From Chryseobacterium taeanense (lineage in GTDB: Bacteria; Bacteroidota; Bacteroidia; Flavobacteriales; Weeksellaceae), in the NCBI RefSeq assembly GCF_900099685.1, contig NZ_FNDW01000012.1, positions 62,001 through 126,000 on the forward strand: DNA of 64,000 nt. The letters are read 5' to 3'. Below the pieces are notes generated by a model that was given only the letters and a program-made list of their open reading frames with translations, was not told where the DNA came from and searched no databases. Both the position numbers and the translations under genes were made by a program. Below, piece by piece: positions 16,858 to 25,988 of the stretch. Each line of letters opens with the position of its first letter. Positions within the stretch are counted from its first letter, which is position 1.

Positions 16858-17577
16858 TTACCATTTTGCTAACCTCTTCAGATAAGCCTGTACGGTATTT
16901 TCTAATCCCATATACAAAGCTTCAGAAATCAGAGCGTGGCCAATAGAAACTTCCAACAGATTTGGAATGTTGTCTGCAAAATATTTTAAGTTATCTAAAC
17001 TTAAATCGTGACCTGCATTTAGTCCCAAACCAAAATCAGCTGCAACGACTGCAGTGTCATAATAAGGCTTTATAGCCGATTCTTTATTTATCGTATAGTT
17101 TTTAGCGTAAGCTTCTGTGTAGAGTTCTATTCTGTCGGCTCCGGTTTTGGCCGCGTATTCCACCAATTCCGGTATTGGATCAAGAAAAATTGAAGTACGG
17201 ATTCCTGCATTCTTGAATTCAGCAATGATTTCCGTAAGAAAATCCAGATTCCTTTTGGTATCCCACCCCGCATTGGAAGTGATGGCATCATCAGCATCCG
17301 GAACAAGAGTTACCTGCTCGGGTTTTACCTCCAAAACCATATCAATAAATGGTCTGTGCGGATTTCCTTCAATATTGAATTCTGTGGTTACAAGGGGTTT
17401 AAGATCATAAACATCTTTTCTGGTAATATGCCTTTCGTCAGGTCTGGGATGAATGGTGATTCCCTGGCCTCCAAATTCCTGAATTTTCACGGCAGCCTCT
17501 GTCACACTCGGCGTTTCGCCTCCTCTCGCATTTCTTATGGTTGCAATTTTATTAATGTTTACACTAAGTTTTGTCAT
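16858..17577 (-). CDS. pdxJ: Pyridoxine 5'-phosphate synthase
   Basis: A 239-residue TIM-barrel enzyme that condenses 1-deoxyxylulose 5-phosphate with 3-amino-2-oxopropyl phosphate to give pyridoxine 5'-phosphate. The start is placed at [20 protein letters not shown], where the family begins; a longer frame to 17622 adds 15 unrelated residues. Conserved stretches include [24 protein letters not shown]-like SIFLDP and GLNAGHDL, with the phosphate-binding GHALISEAL near the end. Confidence 0.95.
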   Translation of the reverse strand: MTKLSVNINKIATIRNARGGETPSVTEAAVKIQEFGGQGITIHPRPDERHITRKDVYDLKPLVTTEFNIEGNPHRPFIDMVLEVKPEQVTLVPDADDAITSNAGWDTKRNLDFLTEIIAEFKNAGIRTSIFLDPIPELVEYAAKTGADRIELYTEAYAKNYTINKESAIKPYYDTAVVAADFGLGLNAGHDLSLDNLKYFADNIPNLLEVSIGHALISEALYMGLENTVQAYLKRLAKW

Positions 17578-17764
17578 TTTTAGAGATAAGTTTTTAAAAT
17601 ATAATCCTGACAGACAAAGCATTAATATAAATTAAAACAATAATACCGTCAGATTTATAAGATAATTATAAATATGCAAAGCTATTGATAAAATACAAAC
17701 CTTAGAAATGAAAACTGTTTTTTTACCGTCTCAAATCCGCTATATCAGGTAAGAAATCGTAGAA

Positions 17765-19042
17765 TCAAATTTTTATCTGCATAATTTCCAGATCAAACTC
17801 TTTTGAAGCTACCAGCAGATGATCAAAAATATCAGACTGAACCTTTTCGAAACGCTGCCATTCTGTATCGTTGGTAAATGAATAGATTTCCAGCGGAAGC
17901 CCTTGTGGCGTAATATCAAGCTGGCGGACAAGAATCGGCCCTTCTTTATCTAAATTCGGATTTCCTTCTACATACTTCTGAGCATAATATCTGAAAACAC
18001 CAATATTTGTAAGCTGCCGACCATTGATAATTTCTTCTTTATGAGCCATATTTTCTTTTTCTTTTTTTATCTCAGCCGATTTCTTGTCAAGATAATCTGA
18101 AAGAAGGTTAATGTTTTTCAGGCGTTCAATATCTTCTTCAGTAAGAAATTTAAATGAATTGATATTAAAATAAATTGATTTTTTAATTCGCCTTGCATTG
18201 GTTTCAGAAATCACCTGAAGGTTCCTGATTTCCGTACTCAGCAAATCATAGGTAGGAATCGTGGAAAATGTCCTGTCAAAATTATTAATTTTCGTTGTCA
18301 GAAGATTGATCTCTGCTATATTTCCTTCTAAATTATATTTCGGAATGCTCACCCAGTCTCCCACCTTAAGGTTTTTTGAGGTTGCTACGTGAAGCCCGGT
18401 GACGAATCCTAAAATGGTATCCCTGAAAACCAATACCAAAACAGCTGTTATGGCACCTAAACTTCCTACAATCGTTGTTCCTTTTATCCCAAAAATGACA
18501 CAAATCCCGACAACAGAAAAGATAAAAATTCCCAAAATTTTCATCGTTTCCGATATCGCGTTCAACGCCATGATCTTATAATAATCCTGTTTAATAATCA
18601 GATAATTCCTGAAAGCAGTCAACCCTCTGTAAAGCATTCCGGCGAAAATCATTACCAAACCCAAATTTACTGACCTGATGATAAAACTCGTTGTTCTTTT
18701 CAGTGCACCGGCAAAAATAGATTCATGAATACTTCCAATCACTAAAAGGGCAAGAATATGCGCAATAGAATTGGTAACTCTTGATGCGTAAATCGAATTG
18801 ATGATAGGATATTTTTCTTTGTTATGAAAAATTCTGAAAACACTGTTAATAATTATTTTAAAGATAAAATCAAAAACCAGAAAAATAACGCAAAGCAAAA
18901 GAATTTTTACGATGATATGAAATACAAACTCCAGCCCGGAGGGAGCAATCTGGTTTATATAACGGTAAAGAGGCTCACTCAATCCCTGTATAAGGTCTTT
19001 TGTTTCTTCTAGCTGGTCGTTCATTATAACAAATTTAGACAA
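17765..19042 (-). CDS. MscS-family mechanosensitive channel (YbdG-like)
   Basis: The 425-residue membrane protein has about five hydrophobic segments (residues 40-240), the last being the glycine/alanine-rich pore helix before GFVTGLHVATSKNLKVGDWVSIPKYNLEGNI, the MscS beta-domain entry. A soluble C-terminal alpha/beta domain follows. Length and layout match the YbdG/YnaI-like branch. It would open under membrane tension to release solutes. Translation may instead begin at the Met at 19024. The 256 bases upstream are AT-rich and separate it from a divergent gene. Confidence 0.88.
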   Translation of the reverse strand: MSKFVIMNDQLEETKDLIQGLSEPLYRYINQIAPSGLEFVFHIIVKILLLCVIFLVFDFIFKIIINSVFRIFHNKEKYPIINSIYASRVTNSIAHILALLVIGSIHESIFAGALKRTTSFIIRSVNLGLVMIFAGMLYRGLTAFRNYLIIKQDYYKIMALNAISETMKILGIFIFSVVGICVIFGIKGTTIVGSLGAITAVLVLVFRDTILGFVTGLHVATSKNLKVGDWVSIPKYNLEGNIAEINLLTTKINNFDRTFSTIPTYDLLSTEIRNLQVISETNARRIKKSIYFNINSFKFLTEEDIERLKNINLLSDYLDKKSAEIKKEKENMAHKEEIINGRQLTNIGVFRYYAQKYVEGNPNLDKEGPILVRQLDITPQGLPLEIYSFTNDTEWQRFEKVQSDIFDHLLVASKEFDLEIMQIKI

Positions 19043-19258
19043 AAAATAAGAATGATTTCACACAACTTCATGCATCAATTTTCATCCCAAAGACAAAATT
19101 ATGATAAATATTTAATGAAAAATTCTAATGTAATTTTAAAAATATTAAATCATTTCAAACATCGATAAATAAATAGAAAATTCACTATCAAAAATCAATA
19201 TTAATAAATTATTTTAAAAAAAATATTCATTTTTATGATTTTTTATATAATTATTACT

Positions 19259-19266
19259 TAAATTTG
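19259..19266 (+). promoter_or_regulatory. -7 box upstream of lipoprotein gene
   Basis: TAAATTTG fits the TAnnTTTG consensus 32 bases before the start codon at 19299. No matching -33 TTG was found at a usual distance. Confidence 0.4.
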
Positions 19267-19298
19267 ACATAAACTAAACAAATAAAAATCAATAACAT

Positions 19299-20480
19299 AT
19301 GAAAAAACACTATCTTTTTATTCTGCTTTGCATCTTTACACTTTTAACGAATTGTTCAGGAGGAGATGACCCTGCAGTAGTTTCCGAAAACACCACCACT
19401 GTAAAAACAGGAAAAATTACCGGAAAAGTAATGTCACAAAACGGAACCAAACCTATCGGGGGAGCTTCGGTTTTTACTTTTGATGACAAGTATAAAATCT
19501 ATTATACAACATCAGACGCAGAAGGTAAGTTTACGCTTGATGCACCGGCTGGAAATCACACGATTTATATTCAGACGGGTAACGGAAGTAATTTCCGTAC
19601 AGAAATTTCAGCGAACGTAAAAGATAACGAAACTTTAAATCTCGACGCAAGCCAGACCAAACTTAACCAAGTTGCAAAAATTGCTTACGTAAAAGGAACG
19701 TATGACAAAATAGAAGACATTATTCAGATTTTAGGATATACAGCTACGGAAATCACCAATAACGACCTTGCCAATCTTACAACTATTTCGCAGTATGATA
19801 TCATTTTCCTTAACTGCGGATCAAGAAATAACTACTCTGCAAACCCCACACTTTATTCTGCCATAGATGCCAATCTGGCAATTTTTGTTGCCAACGGAGG
19901 AAGTATCTATGCTTCAGACTGGGATGTTGCCTATTTGGTAGGCGGAACCACCAACACCAATAACTGTTCTCTTCCAGGAGGATTTGTACCTGATTCAAAA
20001 TTATGCTCTAAAAATATCGGAAATTCAGGAATGTTGGGCGCTACAGTAAACAATGCAGGACTTACCACAGCTTTAGGATTCAACACCCTTAATATTGATT
20101 ACGATTTAGGTTCTTGGCAAAAAATAATTAATTACGATCCGGCTTACTGGGAAGTTTTAGTAAAAGAAACTTCTTCAAATGACGCTTTAATGATAAGAAC
20201 CAATCATTTCACAGCAACAGGTATTCCGGTTACTCCTATCGGAAACGCTCCGAATACAACATTTGTAACAGTGTGTATCACACTTCCCGGAAATATCCAG
20301 ATAAGTCTTTCGGTTCCACAGGCATTTGTTCCTTATCTGGTTGCCCTAGGCGCCACAGTAGGATCTTGCTCGGGAGCTTCAAACAGCGGTTATATTTATT
20401 ATACCACATTCCACAATCATGCTACCGGAAACATAGGAAATGCCGCCGTAATTCTACAATATGTCATCTTAAACCTTTAA
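19299..20480 (+). CDS. Lipoprotein with carboxypeptidase-regulatory-like domain
   Basis: The 393-residue protein has a lipoprotein signal (LLTNCSGGDD, acceptor Cys at residue 19; the SGGDD after it favours surface export in Bacteroidota). Residues about 38-115 form a carboxypeptidase-regulatory-like beta domain (GKVMSQNGTKPIGGASVF ... TSDAEGKFTLDAPAG). The remainder (AKIAYVKGTYDKIEDIIQILGY ... IIFLNCGSR ... VANGGSIYASDW) looks like a glutamine-amidotransferase-like fold as in ThuA-type proteins, without a clear nucleophile. Function unknown. It stands alone with its own promoter box and terminator. Confidence 0.8.
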   Translation: MKKHYLFILLCIFTLLTNCSGGDDPAVVSENTTTVKTGKITGKVMSQNGTKPIGGASVFTFDDKYKIYYTTSDAEGKFTLDAPAGNHTIYIQTGNGSNFRTEISANVKDNETLNLDASQTKLNQVAKIAYVKGTYDKIEDIIQILGYTATEITNNDLANLTTISQYDIIFLNCGSRNNYSANPTLYSAIDANLAIFVANGGSIYASDWDVAYLVGGTTNTNNCSLPGGFVPDSKLCSKNIGNSGMLGATVNNAGLTTALGFNTLNIDYDLGSWQKIINYDPAYWEVLVKETSSNDALMIRTNHFTATGIPVTPIGNAPNTTFVTVCITLPGNIQISLSVPQAFVPYLVALGATVGSCSGASNSGYIYYTTFHNHATGNIGNAAVILQYVILNL

Positions 20481-20503
20481 TAAAAACTTCATCTTAAACA
20501 TGG

Positions 20504-20532
20504 AAGTGGCTTTTATAGAGCCACTTTTTTTT
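20504..20532 (+). terminator. Intrinsic terminator
   Basis: AAGTGGCT, a 7-nt loop and AGCCACTT followed by a run of eight T form a standard terminator 24 bases after the lipoprotein gene. Confidence 0.88.
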
Positions 20533-20556
20533 ATATCTTTTCATTAAATAAAAAAA

Positions 20557-21048
20557 ATGGACTCAACCTTATTTAATATCCTCTGCCTTATTCTTTTATT
20601 TTTAGGAATACTAGGAACTTTTCTGCCTATTTTGCCCGGACTGCTGCTTAGCATCTGCGGACTTTTAATTTATAAATTCGGGACGGATGCAGACTTACCA
20701 ATATTGTACATCTGGGTATTTGTGATTCTTACGATTGCTTCGGTCGTATTAAACTACGTGATTCCCGCTAAGACTAATCAGAAATACGGAGGAACACGCT
20801 GGGGAAGCATTGGCTCTATTGTCGGAACTATCGTAGGGATTTTCCTGCCCATTCCTTTAGGCTTTCTGGTAGGAATGTTCGCTGGTGTTTTTATAGGAGA
20901 ACTTTTACACGATAGCAAAGATCTGAATAAAGCGCTGAAATCTACAAAAGGAGCTTTTATAGGCTTTATCTACGGAACAGGATTCAGCCTTGTGGTTGGT
21001 GTGGCAATGTTTTTGGTGGTAGTATTGAATATGCTTGCTATTATTTAA
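20557..21048 (+). CDS. DUF456 family membrane protein
   Basis: The 163-residue, very hydrophobic protein has about four membrane segments and the DUF456 features: LGTFLPILPGLLLS near residue 20, the PAKTNQKYGGTRWGS loop near 70, and a Gly-rich second half (GSIVGTIVGIFLPIPLGFLVGMFAG). Function of the family is unknown. The next gene starts 11 bases later, so they are probably cotranscribed. Confidence 0.85.
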   Translation: MDSTLFNILCLILLFLGILGTFLPILPGLLLSICGLLIYKFGTDADLPILYIWVFVILTIASVVLNYVIPAKTNQKYGGTRWGSIGSIVGTIVGIFLPIPLGFLVGMFAGVFIGELLHDSKDLNKALKSTKGAFIGFIYGTGFSLVVGVAMFLVVVLNMLAII

Positions 21049-21059
21049 AAAATAAAGAT

Positions 21060-21539
21060 ATGCCATACAAAACCATTATATTAAGTTTAGGATTATTATC
21101 ATTAATCCAATGTAACACACAAAAGGAAGCAAAAACTTCAACAAAAGATAAAGTGGAAAACTCAGCTAATGTTACAAAAAGCAGTCAGGAAGGATCTGTC
21201 ATTTACTTTAATGAAGGAGAAAATAAATTCCTGGATGAATACCAGATGAACGTAACCTTCAAGCGTATTTCTGAAGACAGCCGATGTCCTAAAGATGTAA
21301 ACTGCATTTGGGCAGGAGTCGCGGTTGCAGAAATAGAAGTAATGGGAACCACTACAAGACCGGTGACATTATCTCTTGCCAATGAAGACAACAAAGGAAG
21401 AAATTATCACCGGTCGGCAGATTTTAACGGCTATAAAATTACTTTAATAGAGGTTAATCCGTATCCCGGGGTAACGCTTGGCACAAAAGCTCTTGAGGGG
21501 AAATACAAAATAGGAATTACTATCCAAAAAATACAGTGA
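21060..21539 (+). CDS. Hypothetical lipoprotein with CPKDVNCIWAG motif
   Basis: The 159-residue protein has a lipobox ending in LIQC (acceptor Cys near residue 19), a short Lys/Ser linker, and one small beta-rich domain containing SRCPKDVNCIWAGVAVAEIEV. Small bacterial lipoproteins with this Cys-x5-Cys-x-Trp-x-Gly pattern are common but uncharacterised. It follows the DUF456 gene and its stop lies 2 bases before the convergent ung stop. Confidence 0.75.
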   Translation: MPYKTIILSLGLLSLIQCNTQKEAKTSTKDKVENSANVTKSSQEGSVIYFNEGENKFLDEYQMNVTFKRISEDSRCPKDVNCIWAGVAVAEIEVMGTTTRPVTLSLANEDNKGRNYHRSADFNGYKITLIEVNPYPGVTLGTKALEGKYKIGITIQKIQ

Positions 21540-21541
21540 TT

Positions 21542-22183
21542 TTACCATGCAATAGGTTTCTTGCGTTTGGAAATAAGATATTCATTAATTTTTGAAAAAG
21601 GTTTGCTTCCGAAAAAACCTCTGTAAACAGAAAAAGGTGAAGGATGCGCAGATTTTAAAATAAAATGTTTAGCCGGATTAATAAGTTCGGCTTTTTTTTG
21701 TGCAAAAGCACCCCATAATACAAATACAACATTCTCTTTTTTATCGGATATTTCTTTAATAATAAAATCCGTGAATTTTTCCCAGCCTAAATCTTTATGA
21801 GAGTTTGGCGAATGTGCACGTACTGTCAGCGTAGCATTCAACAATAAAACGCCCTGTTTTCCCCAGTCGTCCAGTTCTTTCGATTTTCTTTCTACACCCA
21901 GATCGTCTTTCAGCTCTATAAAAATATTCTTCAGTGAAGGTGGTGCAACAACCTGTTCGGAAACTGAAAAACACAAACCGTTCGCCTGATAATCATTATG
22001 ATAAGGATCCTGACCAATAATCACCACTTCAACTTCATCAAACGGAGTTATTTCCAACGCTCTGAAAATCTGATTTTTTGGAGGAAAAACCTTTGTTGTT
22101 GCGTATTCCTGTTTAACCTTTTCCCAAAGCGTAGTAAAGTATTCGGTATTTTTTATGGGGGCTAATATTTCTGTCCAGGTCAT
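21542..22183 (-). CDS. ung: Uracil-DNA glycosylase (family 1)
   Basis: The 213-residue enzyme removes uracil from DNA for base-excision repair. The water-activating loop GQDPYHN near residue 58 holds the catalytic Asp, VLLLNATLTVRAHSPNSH lies near 115, and the Leu-intercalation loop HPSPFSVYRGFFGSKPFS near 180 holds the catalytic His. Length is typical. It stands alone between convergent and divergent neighbours. Confidence 0.97.
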   Translation of the reverse strand: MTWTEILAPIKNTEYFTTLWEKVKQEYATTKVFPPKNQIFRALEITPFDEVEVVIIGQDPYHNDYQANGLCFSVSEQVVAPPSLKNIFIELKDDLGVERKSKELDDWGKQGVLLLNATLTVRAHSPNSHKDLGWEKFTDFIIKEISDKKENVVFVLWGAFAQKKAELINPAKHFILKSAHPSPFSVYRGFFGSKPFSKINEYLISKRKKPIAW

Positions 22184-22265
22184 ATTATAATAGTTTATCT
22201 TATTTTATCTGAGCATACGCAGATCAAAATAACTGCCAGCTTCTTATAACATCAATGACTTTCTT

Positions 22266-22409
22266 TTATTGAAAAACTTTCATATAAAATTCAGTCAATA
22301 TTTTTTCAAATATAGAAAATATATCCCGAAATACGCCTTCATGCTTAATCAATAAAGTAACCATTAACAGTGGTATAAACAAGAAAATCACAGTGACTTT
22401 CATCAGCAT
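22266..22409 (-). CDS. Possible 47-residue membrane protein
   Basis: Inside a 479-base gap, an ATG frame encodes MLMKVTVIFLFIPLLMVTLL, then a charged stretch (KHEGVFRD) and an aromatic amphipathic C terminus. An in-frame stop lies shortly upstream, so the frame cannot be part of a longer gene. One membrane span is likely. No family is recognised and no promoter is visible; support is only composition and placement. The rest of the gap (22410-22662) is very AT-rich with no other frame. Confidence 0.35.
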   Translation of the reverse strand: MLMKVTVIFLFIPLLMVTLLIKHEGVFRDIFSIFEKILTEFYMKVFQ

Positions 22410-22662
22410 TTTTCCGGTTAAAATTTTTATGATTTATTTTTTTAGTTAATATTTCAATCTAAAATAAATTTAAACTCAAACTCTGACCTCTTAAACCAAA
22501 AATTTCTCAATAATAATTAAAAATAATTAAAATTTATACAAATCAATAGTTTTTATAGATTTATATCATATTCAAAAATTATTATAAAATTAACATAATA
22601 TCTACCTTTATATCATAAAAAAAAGAAAGATAAAATAAAATAACTATTAAATATTTATCGAT

Positions 22663-23199
22663 ATGAAAACTTTAAGAATTTTCTTGAATGCTACAATCCT
22701 ATGCGGAACATTATTTTTCTATCAAAATGCGGAAGCACAAAAAATCAATCAGAAAACTACTACTATTCTCGTTAACGGAACTTCTCCTTTACATGACTGG
22801 GAAATGAATTCTTCAGCCGCCACTTTTACAGGAACGGTGAACGGAAACAGCATTTCCAACGCCACATTTACGATGCCGGTAAAAAACCTGAAAAGTAAAA
22901 AAGGAACCACCATGGATAATAAGGCATACGAAGCGTTAAAAGCAGCACAGTATCCTACCATTTCTTTTACGGCTTCATCCATCAATATGGGTAAAAGCAA
23001 TGTGACCGGCAAATTGACGATTGCAGGAGTTTCCAAAAACGTTTCATTTCCTGTAAATGTTGCCAAAAATGAAAACACTTATACCATCTACGGAACCGAA
23101 ACAGTAAAACTTTCAGATTTTGGAATGAGCAGACCCGGATTTATGGGCATCAAAACTGGTGACGATGTGACTATAAAAGTGAATATTGTCGCACAATAA
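22663..23199 (+). CDS. YceI family periplasmic protein
   Basis: The 178-residue protein has a Sec signal peptide (ending NAEAQ, near residue 26) and a YceI-type lipocalin-like domain: TSPLHDWEMNSSAATFTG, the MPVKNLKS and PTISFTASSI strands, and VTGKLTIAGVSKNVSFPV. YceI proteins bind isoprenoid-like lipids in the periplasm. It starts an operon with a porin-like gene and a second YceI-like gene, spaced 32 and 54 bases. Confidence 0.88.
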   Translation: MKTLRIFLNATILCGTLFFYQNAEAQKINQKTTTILVNGTSPLHDWEMNSSAATFTGTVNGNSISNATFTMPVKNLKSKKGTTMDNKAYEALKAAQYPTISFTASSINMGKSNVTGKLTIAGVSKNVSFPVNVAKNENTYTIYGTETVKLSDFGMSRPGFMGIKTGDDVTIKVNIVAQ

Positions 23200-23231
23200 A
23201 ACAATGAAATCAATATTAAAATCCAAGCATT

Positions 23232-24503
23232 ATGAAAACCAACTACATAAAAACAGCATTACTAGGAACCGTTTTATTAGCCGGTACTGCACAGGCTCAA
23301 CAGTTTCCACTAGATAACCTCAAACCAAGAGATCAAAGAGGAATTAATATTTTTGAAAATCCTAAAGATTCCGTAACAACATTTGAAAAACTCAAAGTAA
23401 GAATCGGCGGAGCGTTTGCCTTACAATTTCAAGGGCTTAAGCATGAAAGCGGCGCAGATCAATCCGTAGCGGCGACCCAGCTTTACGACATCGGAAATAA
23501 CTTTAATTTACCTACAGCCAACCTCGATATTGATGTGGCATTATATGACGGTATCAATTTACACTTAAGAACATTTTTATCTTCCCGTCACCACAATGAA
23601 ACGTATGTAAAAGGCGGATACATTCAAATTGACAAGCTTGATTTTATCCAAAAAGATTTCTTGAGTGATTTTATGAAACATTCAACCATTAAGTTTGGTC
23701 ATGACGAAATCAACTATGGTGATGTGCATTTCAGAAGAAGCGACAATGCCTATACCACACAAAACCCATTCGTGGGAAATTACCTGATGGACGCTTATGC
23801 CACAATGATTTTCGCAGAATACTACTACCGCAGAGATGGCTTTATCGGAATGGGAGGTATTACCAACGGAAGACTTAATCAGAATGCCAACGGCGGAACA
23901 AGCCCTTCTTTATATGGTAAGATAGGTTATGATAAACAACTGAATAGCGATCTCAGAGTACGTATTACAGGATCTGTCTATAACACAGCCAACACACAGA
24001 GACTTGACTTTTATGATGGTGACAGAGCCGGATCACGATACTATTATGTAATGGAAAATGCAGCAGCAACTTCTTCTGCAAATTTCAGATCAGGACAGGT
24101 AGTGCCGGACTTCAAAAATAAAGTTACCTCTTTCATGATTAACCCATTTGTAAGATACAAAGGTCTTGAATTCTTCGGAACTTTTGAAAGCGCTTCAGGA
24201 AGAAATTTAGCAGAAGTCGACAGAAGAACCTGGAACCAATATGTCGGAGAACTTATTTACCGCTTCGGAAATGATGATAATCTTTATGTTGGAGGAAGGT
24301 ACAACAAGGTAAAAGGCGAACTTGCAACAGGGAACAAAGTAGACATCACCCGTTTCAACATCGGCGGAGGATGGTTTATGACCAAAAACATTCTCGCAAA
24401 AGCAGAATATGTGAATCAGAAATATGATGGCTACCCTACTTCAAGCATCCTTTATGACGGCAAATTCAACGGATTTGTTCTGGAAGCAGCCATTTCTTTC
24501 TAA
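23232..24503 (+). CDS. Outer-membrane porin-like beta-barrel protein
   Basis: The 423-residue protein has a signal peptide (cleavage near TAQAQQ, about residue 22) and a series of amphipathic strands with frequent aromatic/Gly patterns, ending in VLEAAISF with a terminal Phe as in outer-membrane barrels. It resembles phosphate-selective-porin-like proteins of Bacteroidota without a firm family match. Being sandwiched between two YceI-like genes suggests the three act together, perhaps moving a hydrophobic or small anionic compound; that is inference. Confidence 0.75.
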   Translation: MKTNYIKTALLGTVLLAGTAQAQQFPLDNLKPRDQRGINIFENPKDSVTTFEKLKVRIGGAFALQFQGLKHESGADQSVAATQLYDIGNNFNLPTANLDIDVALYDGINLHLRTFLSSRHHNETYVKGGYIQIDKLDFIQKDFLSDFMKHSTIKFGHDEINYGDVHFRRSDNAYTTQNPFVGNYLMDAYATMIFAEYYYRRDGFIGMGGITNGRLNQNANGGTSPSLYGKIGYDKQLNSDLRVRITGSVYNTANTQRLDFYDGDRAGSRYYYVMENAAATSSANFRSGQVVPDFKNKVTSFMINPFVRYKGLEFFGTFESASGRNLAEVDRRTWNQYVGELIYRFGNDDNLYVGGRYNKVKGELATGNKVDITRFNIGGGWFMTKNILAKAEYVNQKYDGYPTSSILYDGKFNGFVLEAAISF

Positions 24504-24557
24504 ATGAAAAACCAACGTAAAAGTTTTATCTAAAACTTTTTAAAAACAACCTGAATT

Positions 24558-25064
24558 ATGAAAGCTTTTTTAACTGCCATTCCGTTTTTACTTGGAATAT
24601 TCATGAATGCTCAGGAAAATTACGTTCAAATCAACGGAAGCACCAATATCAATACTTTTAAATGCACGAATAATACATTCAGAGCACCGGGAGGAAGCTT
24701 TATGATTAGCGAAAAAAACCTTCCAAATATCGCCTTAAAAGTTGACGATTTCGACTGCCGCAACAGAATAATGACTTCTGATTTTCAGAAAACCCTTTCA
24801 GCAGAAGACCATCCTTATCTTCACGTAAAGTTTCTTTCTTTAGATAAAAGCAAAACGGTTTATAATGCACAGATCGAAGTGAAAATGATTGACAAAAGTA
24901 AGATATACAATGTTACTTTATGTCTGCAGAACGGGAAACTTACAGGTAAGAGAAGTGTAAAATTCAGTGATTTCGATATATTACCTCCAAAAAAGATGGG
25001 CGGGATGATCGTTGTAAAAGATGACCTCAATCTGGTGTTTGCACTTTCAGCAAACCCGCAATGA
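24558..25064 (+). CDS. YceI-like periplasmic protein
   Basis: The 168-residue protein has a signal peptide (ending MNAQ, near residue 20) and a diverged YceI-like domain: INGSTNINTFKC near residue 26, LPNIALKVDDFDCRNRIMTSDFQKTLSAEDHPYLHVKF in the middle, and SVKFSDFDILPPKK near the end. Two Cys (near 34 and 65) may form a disulfide. It is the third gene of the YceI-porin-YceI unit. Confidence 0.75.
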   Translation: MKAFLTAIPFLLGIFMNAQENYVQINGSTNINTFKCTNNTFRAPGGSFMISEKNLPNIALKVDDFDCRNRIMTSDFQKTLSAEDHPYLHVKFLSLDKSKTVYNAQIEVKMIDKSKIYNVTLCLQNGKLTGKRSVKFSDFDILPPKKMGGMIVVKDDLNLVFALSANPQ

Positions 25065-25115
25065 TACAAAATTTCATTTTAGAGCAACATCAAGAAAATG
25101 CTTAGAGATTGATTG

Positions 25116-25147
25116 AGCCTGTGGTAGAATTCTACTGCAGGCTTTTG
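25116..25147 (+). terminator. Terminator after YceI-porin-YceI operon
   Basis: AGCCTG / CAGGCT arms enclose the inner palindrome GTAGAATTCTAC and are followed by TTTTG. It lies 51 bases after the last gene of the operon, before the convergent GNAT gene. Confidence 0.75.
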
Positions 25148-25160
25148 TTATAGAATTATA

Positions 25161-25664
25161 TTACTTTTTCAGGATGAAAGCCAGATTATCGGGGAAACCG
25201 TCATCTACAATATCATCTTTCAATATAAAATCGTGGCGTGTAAGAAGTTTTTTAGAATTTTCATTAAACCTGCTGGTAAAAGCAAAGATTTCATGAAGAT
25301 TCAATTCATTAAATCCAAATTCGACTACAGCTTTTAAAGCTTCAGACATCAGCCCTTTACCGTGATAATCCGGCAACAGTTCATAACCGACTTCAGCTGT
25401 TTTTCGATCCTCGGAAAAATTCCAGAGACATATCGTACCAATGAGATTTAGGTGATCTTTTAAAGAAATGCCCCAATAGAATGTTTCGTTATTCCTGGTT
25501 TTTTCTTTAATTGTCAGGATAAACTGAAGCGCATCATAATTATTTTTCGGAGAATTTCTTTTCACAAAACGATTAATCACTTCATTGCTTCTGATCCTTA
25601 AAATATCTTCAACGTGACTTTCGTTGATTTCTTTTAATTGTAGTCTCTCGGTTTCCAGTTTCAT
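25161..25664 (-). CDS. RimJ/RimL-type GNAT N-acetyltransferase
   Basis: The 167-residue protein begins MKLETERLQLKEI and has the GNAT acetyl-CoA motif A in VGYELLPDYHGKGLMSEALKAVVEFGF near residues 91-117, then LHEIFAFTSRFNENSKKLLTRHDF. This is the RimJ/RimL branch, which acetylates N-terminal or other amines. Single gene; the acceptor is not known. Confidence 0.88.
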   Translation of the reverse strand: MKLETERLQLKEINESHVEDILRIRSNEVINRFVKRNSPKNNYDALQFILTIKEKTRNNETFYWGISLKDHLNLIGTICLWNFSEDRKTAEVGYELLPDYHGKGLMSEALKAVVEFGFNELNLHEIFAFTSRFNENSKKLLTRHDFILKDDIVDDGFPDNLAFILKK

Positions 25665-25977
25665 ATTTCAAATTTACTAAAACTAAGTCTTGAGCTAAAA
25701 AGTTTTTAGAAACACATTAGAAAACTTTAAATATACAATCATTTCATTGTGAATATCTTTTGCAACTTTTGCGGTTAATTCTGAAATTAGTTTAAACAAG
25801 TTTATATTGAAGATAATAAAGATCACATAGAAGAAAGTCAAAGATTTTCAAAACTAATATATTGTTGTTTGCGGCAAAAATTTAACTTCAAATAACTAAT
25901 GTGTTAAAATTTTATGACTTTATAGGTTAAATAAAATCAAGCTGACTCATTTTCAAATTAAATTCACATTTTCTCAC
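25665..25977. other. Intergenic region without a supported gene
   Basis: About 310 AT-rich bases between the divergent GNAT and mutS2 genes. I see no reading frame and no RNA structure worth naming. The only clear element is the mutS2 -7 box at its right edge. Confidence 0.6.
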
Positions 25978-25985
25978 TAAATTTG
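25978..25985 (+). promoter_or_regulatory. -7 box deciding the mutS2 start
   Basis: TAAATTTG fits the TAnnTTTG consensus. With the usual spacing the transcript would begin near 25988, past the TTG at 25983. The GTG at 25989 then becomes the first available start codon and the message is leaderless. Confidence 0.45.
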
Positions 25986-25988
25986 CAT

